Shown here: positions 10,201 through 19,854 of the stretch, piece after piece
Layout: each line of letters starts with the position of its first letter
Numbering within the stretch: position 1 is the stretch's first letter
Source of the DNA: Calothrix sp. NIES-2098
GTDB taxonomy: Bacteria > Cyanobacteriota > Cyanobacteriia > Cyanobacteriales > Nostocaceae
Direction: 5' to 3'
DNA: 64,000 nt
Assembly: GCA_002368175.1 (NCBI GenBank)
Contig: AP018172.1
Span: 4,028,001-4,092,000, forward strand
Translations under genes and position numbers: made by a program
Notes under the pieces: generated by a model
Database searches by the model: none
Seen by the model: the letters and a program-made list of their open reading frames with translations, nothing else
Told to the model about the DNA's origin: nothing

Positions 10201-12062
10201 TTTTAGAATTACGTAACTTCTTAAAACTTCAATTGCCAAGTTACATGATACCAACTGCCTTTGTAGTGTTAGAGAAAATTCTTCTGACACCCAATGGCAA
10301 AATCGACCGTCGCGCCTTACCTGCACCCGATCCAATACGGCAGCTAGAAGAAACTACTTCCCTAACTTTGACCCCAGTTCAAGAAATGCTTGTTGGTATT
10401 TGGGCTGATATTTTAGGTATAAGACAACTTGGTATTTACAATAACTTTTTTGAACTAGGTGGTCATTCTCTATTAGCAACTCGTGTTATTTCTCAAATTC
10501 GCAAAGCTTTTCAAGTAGACTTACCCTTGCGTTGTTTATTTGAATCGCCAACAGTCGCAGAATTAGCCAACAAAATTGAGCATCATATAAAAAGTAATTT
10601 AAAAGTTAAATTACCTCATATAGGACAAACTTTTAGACCAGCTAATATTCCACTTTCATACGCTCAACAAAGGCTATGGTATCTCCACCAAATAGAATTT
10701 AATAATACTGCATATAACATCTTTGAAGCTGTACATATCATTGGTTCGTTGAATATTGCTGCCTTAAAACAAAGCCTTAATGAAGTTATTTGCCGCCACG
10801 AAATTCTCCGAACTAATTTTATTGTAGAACAGGGACAACCAATCCAAGTTATTAGCACATCTCTCAATTTAGAATTACCTATTATAGACATAAGCAACCT
10901 ATTAGATAACGAAAGACAACAAACAGCCGAAATATTAGCGAAACAAGAAGCAGAAAAGCCATTTAATTTAGATACAGAGCCACTATTAAGAGTGACGCTT
11001 TTACGACTATCTGAAACAGAACATGTGCTGCTTTTCACGATGCACCACATTATTTCTGATGGCTGGTCTATGGCAGTCTTAATTAAAGAAATAGTAGCCC
11101 TATATCAAGCATTTTCTGCTAATCAGCCTTCTCCACTTTCAGAGATTCCAATTCAATACGCCGATTTTGCTATTTGGCAACATCAATGGTTACAAGAACA
11201 AGTTTTAGACAAACTTCTCAGTTACTGGCAACAACAAATTCAAAACTTACCAACTATTAAATTAGCCACTGACTATCCTCGACCTCTAGCACCAACATAT
11301 CAAGGTGCCGCACAATCTTTCACACTCTCTTCCACATTATCTCAACAAATCAAAGTTCTGAGCAATCAACAGGGTGTAACGCTTTTCATGACATTGTTAG
11401 CAGCTTTTGCAACCTTAATGCATTACTACAGCGAACAAGATGACATTGTAATTGGTACAGATGTTGCTAACCGTAACCAAGCAGAAACTGAGGGTTTAAT
11501 TGGATTTTTTGTTAATCAAATAGTATTACGTACTAAATTTGATAACGATCCTAGTTTTCAGGATTTACTAAAAATAGTTCGAGAAATGACTTTAGATGCC
11601 TACGCACATCAAGATTTGCCATTTGATAAACTTGTAGAAGCGATTAACCCAGAGCGCAATTTACATATAACTCCATTATTTCAAGTAAAATTAATTCTGC
11701 AAAATACTCCCCAAACTCATTTAAATATTCCTGGCTTAACTTTCCAAACATTAGAAACGGAAACCAAAACAGTTACCTTTGATTTACTCTTTGATATTAG
11801 AGATACAGAGCAAGGTCTGATGGGATTATTGAAATATAGTACAGACTTGTTTGTAGAGAAAACTATTACCAGAATGCTTGCAAACTTTGAGACGATTTTG
11901 AGCGAGATTGTGAATGTGCCAAATACAAAAATCAGCGAACTTAAAAAATCTTTAGCGCAAGCAGAAAAACAAGACAGATTAACTCAAGAAATAACTTATC
12001 AAAATTCTTTAAAGCAAAAATTAAACAATATTAGACGTAGGTCTACTAATTCAAATATTTAG
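7215..12062 (+). CDS. NRPS: TubC docking-C-A-T-C
   Basis: This is a 1615-residue NRPS. Residues 1-60 look like a TubC-type N-terminal docking domain (D-I-K-L-W-V-E-N-D, then A-P-K-E-A-L-T). A C domain follows (HHIVSDG near 207), then an A domain (YTSGSTGKPKG near 684), a carrier (GGHSL near 1082) and a second intact C domain (HHIISDG near 1277). The protein ends after that C domain without an A domain. It is therefore expected to hand over in trans to the I-A-T-R protein at 13213, giving a C-I-A-T arrangement across two polypeptides. The A-domain residues read D-V-G-E-L-C-S-I-D, nearly the same as the preceding module, so the same basic or Orn-like residue is probably used twice. The two A domains share long near-identical stretches, which suggests module duplication. 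Confidence 0.93.
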   Translation: MKAIAEFLSYLCTQDIKLWVENDCLRCSAPKEALTPDIKAELVARKAEILAFISQANQALKASSESIQPVAHQGNIPLSFAQQRLWFFSKLEPESSAYNIPAAVKLTGKLNIVALSKSINEIIRRHEILRTTFTIVDGEPIQVISHDENFTLTIIDLQPFAEAQKQQEVRKLAALEAQKPFDLVKGPLVRASLLQLAETDYVVLLIVHHIVSDGWSTGIFIQELTALYTAYSQSQPSPLPKLPIQYADFTIWQRKRLQGELLQTQLNYWKQELGGDLPILELPTDYPRPAIQSNNGATQPFQLSKFLTEKLQDLSKQEGVTLFMTLLAAFKVLLYRYTQQEEIIVGTPIANRDRTEIESLIGFFVNTLVLRTNLGNNPSFKELLQQVREVTLGAYAHQELPFEKLVEELQPGRNLSHNPLFQVMFILQNAATEVLHLPELSIEPLTAEKNTANFDLTLSLTETEAGLKGDLEYNTDIFNSARINRMLGHFQVLLEGIVANPNRHLSELPLLTVNEQHQLLTDWSYLKIDYPQYQCIHQLFEAQVEITPDAIAVVFGNEYLTYQELNQKANNLAYYLQLLGVKPEVCVGICVEKSLEMVIGILGILKAGGAYLPLDPSYPKERLAFMMQDAQVSVLLTQTDLLQSLPMLPNQIINLDRDWQQIAQLPSSNPVNTHLEAANLAYIIYTSGSTGKPKGVMIQHSSLINAYFAWETTYQLRTNATSHLQMASFSFDVFSGDWIRALCSGGKLVLCPKDLLLSPEQLYQLIQKEKVDCAEFVPAVLRNLIKFLEHSQQRLDFMRLLICGSDSWNSNEYRKFLQFCSPQTRLINSYGLTEATIDSSYFETTAQNLTIEKLLPIGRPFPNTQFYILDKYLQPVPIGVAGELYIGGLNLARGYKNRPDLTAEKFIPHPFSQNSGDRLYKTGDLVRYLPDGNIEFIQRIDNQVKIRGFRIEISEIESAITQYSEIREAIVILREDRQDDKHIVAYVVPQSTEISILELRNFLKLQLPSYMIPTAFVVLEKILLTPNGKIDRRALPAPDPIRQLEETTSLTLTPVQEMLVGIWADILGIRQLGIYNNFFELGGHSLLATRVISQIRKAFQVDLPLRCLFESPTVAELANKIEHHIKSNLKVKLPHIGQTFRPANIPLSYAQQRLWYLHQIEFNNTAYNIFEAVHIIGSLNIAALKQSLNEVICRHEILRTNFIVEQGQPIQVISTSLNLELPIIDISNLLDNERQQTAEILAKQEAEKPFNLDTEPLLRVTLLRLSETEHVLLFTMHHIISDGWSMAVLIKEIVALYQAFSANQPSPLSEIPIQYADFAIWQHQWLQEQVLDKLLSYWQQQIQNLPTIKLATDYPRPLAPTYQGAAQSFTLSSTLSQQIKVLSNQQGVTLFMTLLAAFATLMHYYSEQDDIVIGTDVANRNQAETEGLIGFFVNQIVLRTKFDNDPSFQDLLKIVREMTLDAYAHQDLPFDKLVEAINPERNLHITPLFQVKLILQNTPQTHLNIPGLTFQTLETETKTVTFDLLFDIRDTEQGLMGLLKYSTDLFVEKTITRMLANFETILSEIVNVPNTKISELKKSLAQAEKQDRLTQEITYQNSLKQKLNNIRRRSTNSNI

Positions 12063-12105
12063 AATCATTTGCATTATTTAACTAAATGGACATAGGATAT
12101 AATCA

Positions 12106-13149
12106 ATGCTAAAACAACAAAGCAATTCTTTAAAATTAAGTAATGTCAAACGTAAAGCTGTTCGTGTTGGCGATCATGAATTAATTAAAATAGAGTATTT
12201 TCACAACAGCCCTAACTTTCCTTTAGTTATCAAACCCGCAATTAAAGGAGTAGATTTACTCACTTGGGCTAAAAATAATCGCAAGTTTTTACAAGCAGAA
12301 TTATTAAAATACACAGCAATTCTCTTTCGTGGTTTTCATGTCAAATCAATAGAAGAATTTGAGCAAATCATAGCTGCTATCTGCAAAGAAGCTTTGGAAT
12401 ATCGTTATCGAGCCTCGCCACGTACTCAAGTTGCAGGGAGAATTTACACTTCCACAGATTACCCAGCCGATCAAAGTATATTCCCGCATAACGAACACGC
12501 TTATTCGCCGACATTTCCTTTAAAAATCTTCTTCTTTTGTCAAACTCCACCAGCACAAGGAGGAGAAACACCCATTGGTAATTGTCGGCAAATTTTTGCC
12601 AATATTGACACCAAAATCAGAGAAAAATTTATTGAAAAAAAAGTTATGTATATGCGTAACTTTGGTGATGGATTTGGCTTACCCTGGCAAACAGTTTTTC
12701 AAAGTGAAGAAAAATCTAAAGTAGAAGAATATTGCTATCAAAACGGAATTGACTTTGAATGGAAAGATGGTGATAAATTAAGAACCCGTCAAGTTGGCAC
12801 GGCTATTATCAAACATCCTATAACTGAAGAAATGGTTTGGTTTAACCACGCAACTTTTTTTCATATCTCTACACTAGAACCAAAAATTCGGAATACTCTA
12901 TTATCTTCTTTTAAAGAAGAAGATTTACCAACAAATACATATTACGGTGATGGTTCTGTAATTGAACCAGAAGTTTTAGAGCATCTTCGTCAAGCTTATC
13001 AACAGCAAATGGTTACTTTCACTTGGGAAAAAGGAGATGTATTGATGCTCGATAATATGTTAGCCATACATGCTCGTAATCCCTTTGTTCCACCCAGAAA
13101 AATTTTAGTAGGAATGGCTGAACCCTATTCTCCTTCTGTTGCAGTGTAG
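12106..13149 (+). CDS. SyrP/TauD-family Fe(II)/2-oxoglutarate hydroxylase
   Basis: This is a complete 347-residue TauD/SyrP-like dioxygenase. The iron facial triad is visible as H-N-E near residue 127 and His near residue 321 (M-L-A-I-H-A-R-N-P-F), and the 2OG-binding Arg lies about ten residues later in P-P-R-K-I-L-V. The gene sits 43 bp after the second NRPS and 63 bp before the third, in the same direction. It is a paralogue of the partial gene at the window start, and both precede an NRPS that begins with a degenerate condensation-like domain. The family hydroxylates carrier-bound amino acids at the beta carbon. The partner A domain (in the gene at 13213) does not show an Asp-like code, so the substrate is open. 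Confidence 0.9.
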   Translation: MLKQQSNSLKLSNVKRKAVRVGDHELIKIEYFHNSPNFPLVIKPAIKGVDLLTWAKNNRKFLQAELLKYTAILFRGFHVKSIEEFEQIIAAICKEALEYRYRASPRTQVAGRIYTSTDYPADQSIFPHNEHAYSPTFPLKIFFFCQTPPAQGGETPIGNCRQIFANIDTKIREKFIEKKVMYMRNFGDGFGLPWQTVFQSEEKSKVEEYCYQNGIDFEWKDGDKLRTRQVGTAIIKHPITEEMVWFNHATFFHISTLEPKIRNTLLSSFKEEDLPTNTYYGDGSVIEPEVLEHLRQAYQQQMVTFTWEKGDVLMLDNMLAIHARNPFVPPRKILVGMAEPYSPSVAV

Positions 13150-13212
13150 AAGTGGGAAACAAAAGAATTTTAGAAATCACATAGTACTTAATAAGTAGAG
13201 GAATTTATAGAT

Positions 13213-16200
13213 ATGCAAACAGCAACGATAGAAGGTTTTCGACTTTCGCCGCAGCAAGAGCATTTATGGTTCTTACAACAACTCGATCGAAAATCGGTAT
13301 ATCGCAGTGATTGTATCATTTCAATTACAGGCAATCTTGATGTCAAACGCTTGGAATTAGCTTTACAAGATATTGTTAATCGCCATGAAATACTCCGCAC
13401 TTGCTTTCGTTGTCTTCCTGGAATGAGTATCCCAGTTCAGGTGATTACAAATAACAAAGTAACTTTAGCTCAAATATACAATCTGAGCGATGTCACTGCT
13501 GAGGAGCAAGAGGTTAAAATTAAGGCAATTGTTCGCGATTTAAAATTTCTACCTTTTGATTTAGAAAAGGGTTTAATTTTACACACTGCTTTAATTATCC
13601 TCTCATCAGAGAAGCATTATTTATATCTCAGTTTACCTGCAATTTGCAGTGATACTGTCACTCTCGATATTTTAATGCGAGAAATTGCTACTTCTTACTC
13701 AGGTAATCTAGATAGTGAATTATCTGAAGAACCGCTACAATATGCAGATTTCTCTGAATGGCAACACCAAATACTAGAAGCTGAAGAAACGGAGATTGGT
13801 AGGAAATATTGGTTACAGCAAGACTTATCTGTTATTGATAGTTTAAAGCTACCTTATGAAATTAATCATTCAGACAAACATCAGTTTGAACCAAAAGCTA
13901 TCAAGTCGGTACTGAATAGTAGTTTAGTACAAGAAATAGAAAATATAGCTAAAAAATATCATACTTCTAGCTCTATATTGCTTCTTGCTTGCTGGCAGGT
14001 TTTACTGTGGCGGTTGCTTGAGCAATCGGAAATTGTTATTGGTGTAGGTATAGATGGGAGAAAATATGATGAATTAAAAAGTGCATTAGGGTTATTTGCG
14101 AAATATTTAACTCTGCATTCTCATTTGGCAGAAAATTTAAGTTTTAGCCAAGTTCTACTGCAAGTAGCTAAATCTATAGAAGAAATAAATAAATGGCAAG
14201 AAAGTTTTAGTTGGGAGCAAAATAAGTATTTTGATAACCAATTACCTAACTTACCTTTTGGTTTTGATTTTGAACAGGAATCTATTATTTGTGATGTAGG
14301 GGATATAACGCTGGCTATTGAACAACATTACAGTTGCATAGAAAGGTTTAAAATCAAGCTTTCTTGTCAACCGCAATCTGAAACTTTAAATCTAGAGTTT
14401 CATTATGACTCTAATGTATTTAATGCCGAAAGTATTGAACTCATAGCAGAAAATTTTGAACGATTGATAGCCAGTGTGATTAATAATGCAGATGAGGTAA
14501 TTAGTAAACTGAATATTTTAAGCGATCGCACTCTGCACCAACTTCTATTTGAGTTCAATCAAACTGAGGCTAATTACCCAAAAAGTAAGTGCATTCACGA
14601 GCTATTTACAGAGCAAGTAGAACGCACGCCAAATAATATCGCTGTTGCTTTTAACAATCAACAACTCACTTATGCTGAACTAAATGCGCGTGCAAATAAA
14701 CTAGCTCATTACTTGCAATCTTTGGGTATAGGCGCAGAAGTATTAGTGGGAATTTGTGTCGAACGTTCCCTAGAAATGATCGTTGGGATTTTGGGTATTC
14801 TCAAAGCTGGTGGTGCTTATGTTCCCCTCGATCCGCACTATCCCCAAGAGCGTCTAGCTTTCATGCTAGAGGATACCCAGATATCTATATTATTGACTCA
14901 GCAGCATCTACTGCCAAGTTTACCAAACTACAACGCACAGACAATTTGCTTAGATACAGATTGGGAAAGGGTAGCACAACAGAGCCAAGACAACCCCATT
15001 CTCACAGCATATCCTGACAACTTAGCTTATGTCATCTACACTTCCGGTTCTACAGGTAAGCCTAAAGGAGTTGCGATCGCACATCGTAACCTAGTTCACT
15101 CCACAACTGCACGTATCTCTTACTATCAAGAACCTGTCACCAGCTTTTTATTACTCTCATCCTTTGCATTTGATAGTTCAGTTGCGGGTATTTTCTGGAC
15201 GCTGTGTTGTGGCGGAACTCTACACCTACCAGAAGAAGGCGTACAACGGGAAGTACTTAAACTTATAGAGTTAATTTCCCAAAATCGCATTTCTCATTTA
15301 TTGAGCCTTCCTTCTTTATATGCGCTAATTTTGCAACAAGCAAAACCAGAACAGTTAAATTCCCTACGTACTGTTATTGTTGCAGGTGAAGCTTGTCCGT
15401 CAGAATTGATACAACATCACACCCAATTACAGTTAGAAACATCTCTCTTCAACGAGTACGGGCCGACAGAAGCAACTGTTTGGAGTAGTGTCTATCATTG
15501 CCATTCTTTAGCAACTGGAACGCAAATATCTATTGGACATCCTATAGCCAACACACAAATATATATACTAGACTTTCACTTACATCCGGTTCCTATTGGC
15601 GTGACTGGCGAAATTTATATTAGTGGTGAAGGTATAGCCAGAGGTTATTTAAACCAATCAGGAATTACATCTGAGAAATTTATTCCTCACCCCTTTAGTC
15701 AAAAACCAGGAATACGTCTGTATAAAACTGGAGATTTAGGGCAATATCTGAGTGATGGCAATATTGAGTTTTTAGGACGCATTGACAACCAAGTAAAAAT
15801 TCGTGGTTTCCGCATTGAATTAGGTGAGATTGAAGCATTATTAAATCAGCATCTTGGAGTACAAGAAACAGTAGTTATTGCGCGGGAAGATATACCAGGA
15901 AATAAACGCTTAGTTGCTTATATAGTTCCTCAGTCAAAATCAGCCGCTACAGTTAATGAATTACGGGATTTTCTCAAAGATAAACTCCCAGAATTTATGC
16001 TGCCATCAGCTGTAGTACTGCTAAAAGAACTACCTCTAGGCCCTAATGGTAAAGTTGATAGAAAAGCACTACCCGCACCCGAACAAGTCAGATCGGATTT
16101 AATTGGAGAGTTTGTTCCGCCTCGCACCCCTGTAGAAGAAAAGCTGACTCAAATTTGGGCAGAAGTTTTAAAAGTTGAGAAAGTTAGCATTTATGACAAC

Positions 16201-17526
16201 TTCTTTGAATTAGGCGGACATTCTTTATTAACAACTCAGCTACTCGCTAAAGTTAAAGAAGCTTTTAACTTCGATATCTCTTTACGCAGTTTATTAGAAA
16301 AACCCACTGTATCAGGTTTAGCAGAAAATATCGAACGAGTTTGTCAAACAGAAGTTGAGCACCTCACTATAGACTTAACAACTGAAACTCTTTTAGACGA
16401 GACAATTTATCCACCAAATGTTGGTAAGTTTATCTCCGAACCCAAAGCGATTTTATTAACTGGTGCTACAGGCTTTTTAGGAGCATTTTTACTCGCCGAA
16501 ATTCTCCAACAAACCACAGCAGAAATTTATTGCTTAGTGCGTTCTGCAAATCTTAAATCTATTCTCAAATCTTATGGGATTTGGAACGAAACTTGGAGTT
16601 CCCGCATCATTCCTATTGTAGGCGATTTATCAAAACAGCTTTTAGGTTTAAAAACTGAAACATTTCAACAATTAGCATCTACAATTGATGTCATCTATCA
16701 TAATGGGGCTTGGGTGCATCATATTTACCCATACTCTATCTTGAGACTTGCAAATGTACTGGGTACGCAAGAAATTTTGAGATTAGCTAGTCAAGTAAAA
16801 ACCAAACCAGTGCATTTTATTTCTAGCTCTGGTGTTGTTGCATCAAAAGTTGAATCGGGAGTTAAATCAGTTCGAGAACAGGATAGCCTGAAGGATAATG
16901 AATTTCCTAGCAATGGATATTGTCAGACTAAATGGGTTGCTGAAAAATTAGTCCAAACTGCGGCTGAAAGAGGAATTCCTATCTCTATTTATAGACCATC
17001 CCGCATATCTGGACATAGCCAAACTGGTGTTTTTAATAGCAAAGACTTTCTCTACAAATTGATTATCGGTTGCGTGCAATTAGGGAGTGCGCCCGATATA
17101 GATATTAGAGAAAATATAGTTCCTGTAGATTATGTCAGTAAAGCCATAGTTTATTTATCCCAGCAGGAAGAATCTGTAGGTAAAACCTTCCACTTGGTAC
17201 ATCCCCAAACTCTGCACTCAAATACACTTATAGACCATATTCGCTCGTTGGGTTATGTAATTGAACAAGTTTCTTATGAGCAATGGCGAGAGAAATTACT
17301 CAACATTACTCAAGGGTCATTAGAGCATCCTTTATATTCGTTAGTGCCATTTTTCCCTGCAAGACAGGCTCAAGAAGAAAATTCTACAGTAGGATTTTTA
17401 CAGCTTGATAACCAAAACGTTATTAATGGCTTAGTCAATACTTCAATAACTTGCCCTCCAGTAGACAATCAGTTACTTAGTGTTTATTTTTCTCATCTAA
17501 TTAACCAAGGTTTGTTGGCTAATTAA
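13213..17526 (+). CDS. NRPS termination module: I(C-like)-A-T-thioester reductase
   Basis: This is a 1437-residue NRPS. Residues 1-430 form a condensation-like domain with S-L-P-A-I-C-S-D in place of HHxxxDG (near 141), paralogous to the start of the gene at 829. The A domain has its YTSGSTGKPKG core near 608 and the carrier has GGHSL near 1001. A C-terminal short-chain-dehydrogenase-like reductase has its NADP motif T-G-A-T-G-F-L-G near 1083 and a Y-C-Q-T-K catalytic Tyr/Lys pair near 1236. Terminal R domains release the thioester as an aldehyde or alcohol, and no thioesterase is present. My manual A-domain residues are D-S-A-S-I-A-E-V-W, for which I cannot name a substrate. The missing upstream C activity is supplied by the C domain that ends the previous NRPS. 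Confidence 0.93.
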   Translation: MQTATIEGFRLSPQQEHLWFLQQLDRKSVYRSDCIISITGNLDVKRLELALQDIVNRHEILRTCFRCLPGMSIPVQVITNNKVTLAQIYNLSDVTAEEQEVKIKAIVRDLKFLPFDLEKGLILHTALIILSSEKHYLYLSLPAICSDTVTLDILMREIATSYSGNLDSELSEEPLQYADFSEWQHQILEAEETEIGRKYWLQQDLSVIDSLKLPYEINHSDKHQFEPKAIKSVLNSSLVQEIENIAKKYHTSSSILLLACWQVLLWRLLEQSEIVIGVGIDGRKYDELKSALGLFAKYLTLHSHLAENLSFSQVLLQVAKSIEEINKWQESFSWEQNKYFDNQLPNLPFGFDFEQESIICDVGDITLAIEQHYSCIERFKIKLSCQPQSETLNLEFHYDSNVFNAESIELIAENFERLIASVINNADEVISKLNILSDRTLHQLLFEFNQTEANYPKSKCIHELFTEQVERTPNNIAVAFNNQQLTYAELNARANKLAHYLQSLGIGAEVLVGICVERSLEMIVGILGILKAGGAYVPLDPHYPQERLAFMLEDTQISILLTQQHLLPSLPNYNAQTICLDTDWERVAQQSQDNPILTAYPDNLAYVIYTSGSTGKPKGVAIAHRNLVHSTTARISYYQEPVTSFLLLSSFAFDSSVAGIFWTLCCGGTLHLPEEGVQREVLKLIELISQNRISHLLSLPSLYALILQQAKPEQLNSLRTVIVAGEACPSELIQHHTQLQLETSLFNEYGPTEATVWSSVYHCHSLATGTQISIGHPIANTQIYILDFHLHPVPIGVTGEIYISGEGIARGYLNQSGITSEKFIPHPFSQKPGIRLYKTGDLGQYLSDGNIEFLGRIDNQVKIRGFRIELGEIEALLNQHLGVQETVVIAREDIPGNKRLVAYIVPQSKSAATVNELRDFLKDKLPEFMLPSAVVLLKELPLGPNGKVDRKALPAPEQVRSDLIGEFVPPRTPVEEKLTQIWAEVLKVEKVSIYDNFFELGGHSLLTTQLLAKVKEAFNFDISLRSLLEKPTVSGLAENIERVCQTEVEHLTIDLTTETLLDETIYPPNVGKFISEPKAILLTGATGFLGAFLLAEILQQTTAEIYCLVRSANLKSILKSYGIWNETWSSRIIPIVGDLSKQLLGLKTETFQQLASTIDVIYHNGAWVHHIYPYSILRLANVLGTQEILRLASQVKTKPVHFISSSGVVASKVESGVKSVREQDSLKDNEFPSNGYCQTKWVAEKLVQTAAERGIPISIYRPSRISGHSQTGVFNSKDFLYKLIIGCVQLGSAPDIDIRENIVPVDYVSKAIVYLSQQEESVGKTFHLVHPQTLHSNTLIDHIRSLGYVIEQVSYEQWREKLLNITQGSLEHPLYSLVPFFPARQAQEENSTVGFLQLDNQNVINGLVNTSITCPPVDNQLLSVYFSHLINQGLLAN

Positions 17527-17562
17527 CTCAAAATTTGTAAATAATTTCAGGAGCGTTATTTT

Positions 17563-18321
17563 ATGACTACTACAACTCATTATGATGATTATGATGTTCT
17601 TGCTCTTATATACAACGAAGATTGGATATCAGGTCTTTTCCAAGAAACAATACCAGTTTTAGAAAAATTGTTGTTAACCCGTTTAACTAAAGGTTCTCAT
17701 ATTCTTGACCTTTGTTGTGGAACTGGACATTTAGCACAACAATTACTGCAAAAAGGTTATCAAATTACAGGAATTGATGGCTCTGAGCAAATGTTACATT
17801 ATGCTCGTGAGAATGCGCCAGAAGCAAGATTTATCCTTGATGATGCTCGATTTTTCAATTTACCAGCTACCTTTGATGCAGTAGTTTCAACTACTGGTTC
17901 TCTGAATTATGTGATGAAAATTGAAGAATTAAAGCGCGTATTGAAAAATGTTTCTAATGCACTGATTGAGAATGGGATATTCTTGTGCCACTTCTTCACC
18001 CAAGAAGAATTTCAATCAAATTGGAACGGTAAAATTTCTGGCAATGTCAAAGATGATTATGCTTGGGCTACAAAAAATATTTATAATCCCGATACTAAAA
18101 TCGGTCAAATGTCTTTAACTGTATTTTCATTAGTAGACGAAAGTTGGCAGCGTTTAGATAAAGTTATTTCAGAAAAATGTTATGACAAAGAGGAGATTAT
18201 TTTTGCTCTAGAAACTGCTGGATTTAGCGAAATTAGCTTTTATGATGCACATTATGACTTAGGAATATCTCAAATGCCTGGTAGTACGTATTTTATTTGT
18301 TATAAGCGTGTGAATATTTGA
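17563..18321 (+). CDS. Class I SAM-dependent methyltransferase
   Basis: This is a 252-residue protein with a class I methyltransferase fold. SAM motif I reads I-L-D-L-C-C-G-T-G-H-L (about residues 48-58), followed by I-D-G-S-E at the end of strand 2. It resembles small-molecule methyltransferases of the UbiE/Methyltransf_25 type. It follows the reductase-ended NRPS by 36 bp, with a ribosome binding site (AGGAGCG) upstream of the ATG, so it is probably a tailoring enzyme of the same operon. The atom methylated (O, N or C) cannot be told from the sequence. Confidence 0.85.
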   Translation: MTTTTHYDDYDVLALIYNEDWISGLFQETIPVLEKLLLTRLTKGSHILDLCCGTGHLAQQLLQKGYQITGIDGSEQMLHYARENAPEARFILDDARFFNLPATFDAVVSTTGSLNYVMKIEELKRVLKNVSNALIENGIFLCHFFTQEEFQSNWNGKISGNVKDDYAWATKNIYNPDTKIGQMSLTVFSLVDESWQRLDKVISEKCYDKEEIIFALETAGFSEISFYDAHYDLGISQMPGSTYFICYKRVNI

Positions 18322-18370
18322 GCGCTGTAATTAAATATATAACAATTATCAAATCCCCAGCTACAAATTC

Positions 18371-19825
18371 ATGAATACGCAACAAGTTACATTAGCTCAA
18401 CATTCAGATAATTTAACCAAGCTATTAGCTACAGCAGGACTGCCTAACCAGCAACAAGAATATTTACGATATTTTATTAATAGCTACAATGAAAAAACTA
18501 AAATATCCAAGCAGATTTCTCAAAATTACCGACCATTCTTAGCGGATGATAAAAATTTAGGAGAGTTTAATCTACTCTTCAAAGAAATGTATTATCCCAT
18601 TGTGGCTAATCGTTCCTTTGGTTCTAAAATCTGGGATGTAGATGGTAATGAATATGTAGATATCATGATGGGCTTGGGTATCAATCTTTTTGGTCATAAC
18701 CCATCTTTTATAAAAGAAGCTTTAATCGCTCAACTAGATAAAGGTATTCAAATTGGCCCTCAATCAGAACTTGTGGGTGAGGTAGCGGAGTTAGTTTCAC
18801 AACTGACTGGGATGGAGAGAGTTTGTTTTAGCAATACAGGTACAGAAGCCGTCATGTCTGCTATCCGCATTGCTAGAGCAGTTACAGGACGTAACAAAAT
18901 TGTTATCTTTTCAGGCTCTTATCACGGTCATTTTGATGGCACTTTAATTAAAGTAAATAAAGCAGAAAATAATTGCTCTGGACTACCATTAGCACCTGGA
19001 GTATTACCAAATTTTGTTAGTGATGTTTTAGTATTAGATTATAGCAATCCTGAATCTTTAGAAATTATCAAAACTCATCAACAAGAATTAGCAGCGGTTT
19101 TGGTAGTTCCCGTACAAACTTCTAGACCTGCTTTACAGCCAAAAGAATTTCTACACCAGTTACGGGAATTAACCCAAGCAAATGAAATTGCTTTAATTTT
19201 TGATGAAATGGTGACAGGCTTTCGGATTCACCCTGGTGGCGCGCAAGCGTATTTTGGCGTAAAAGCTGACATAGCTACTTACGGAAAGATTGTTGGTGGT
19301 GGAATGCCAATTGGGGTGATTGCTGGTGACAGTAAATATATGGATGCAATTGATGGGGGTATGTGGAATTATGGCGATGATTCTTACCCACAAACCAAGA
19401 AAACATTTTTTGCTGGTACTTTTTGTAAGCATCCTTTAGCAATGACGGCTGCAAAAGCAGTGCTGAAATATTTGCAAAGTGAAGGGTTATCATTACAGCA
19501 AAAATTGAATGCGCGGACAACACAATTTGTAAGTACTTTGAATGATTATTTTGCGGTAGAAGGTCTACCTCTACGGATGGCAAACTTTGGATCGCTATTT
19601 GGTTCTGCATCTGTAGAACTTTCTGAGGAAAATTCTGTGGCTTCCGTAGCTATGTCATTGTTAAAATATCATCTACTGAATCAGGGAGTTCACCTTTTAG
19701 GCGTTAGTGGTTATTTATCTACAGCCCATACAGATGAAGATATTAACTACATTCTTCAAGCTGTTAAGAATAGTGTAGAACAAATCCGAACTGGAGGGTT
19801 TTTACCTCCCCGTGCTGCTGTTTAA
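18371..19825 (+). CDS. Class III PLP aminotransferase, glutamate-1-semialdehyde aminomutase-like
   Basis: This is a 484-residue PLP enzyme of fold type I, class III. The PLP-binding Asp is in I-F-D-E-M-V-T-G-F-R and the Schiff-base Lys in Y-G-K-I-V-G-G-G (near residue 306). The N-terminal extension of about 80 residues before the conserved D-V-D-G-N-E-Y-V-D block is typical of NRPS-associated members rather than housekeeping HemL. It is co-directional with the NRPS genes. In myxochelin biosynthesis a similar enzyme (MxcL) aminates the aldehyde released by a terminal reductase domain. The same pairing with the R domain at 13213-17526 would give a C-terminal amine. It could instead make an unusual diamine or beta-amino building block. 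Confidence 0.85.
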   Translation: MNTQQVTLAQHSDNLTKLLATAGLPNQQQEYLRYFINSYNEKTKISKQISQNYRPFLADDKNLGEFNLLFKEMYYPIVANRSFGSKIWDVDGNEYVDIMMGLGINLFGHNPSFIKEALIAQLDKGIQIGPQSELVGEVAELVSQLTGMERVCFSNTGTEAVMSAIRIARAVTGRNKIVIFSGSYHGHFDGTLIKVNKAENNCSGLPLAPGVLPNFVSDVLVLDYSNPESLEIIKTHQQELAAVLVVPVQTSRPALQPKEFLHQLRELTQANEIALIFDEMVTGFRIHPGGAQAYFGVKADIATYGKIVGGGMPIGVIAGDSKYMDAIDGGMWNYGDDSYPQTKKTFFAGTFCKHPLAMTAAKAVLKYLQSEGLSLQQKLNARTTQFVSTLNDYFAVEGLPLRMANFGSLFGSASVELSEENSVASVAMSLLKYHLLNQGVHLLGVSGYLSTAHTDEDINYILQAVKNSVEQIRTGGFLPPRAAV

Positions 19826-19854
19826 ATTTTAGTTAGTTAATAGGAGATAAAACA

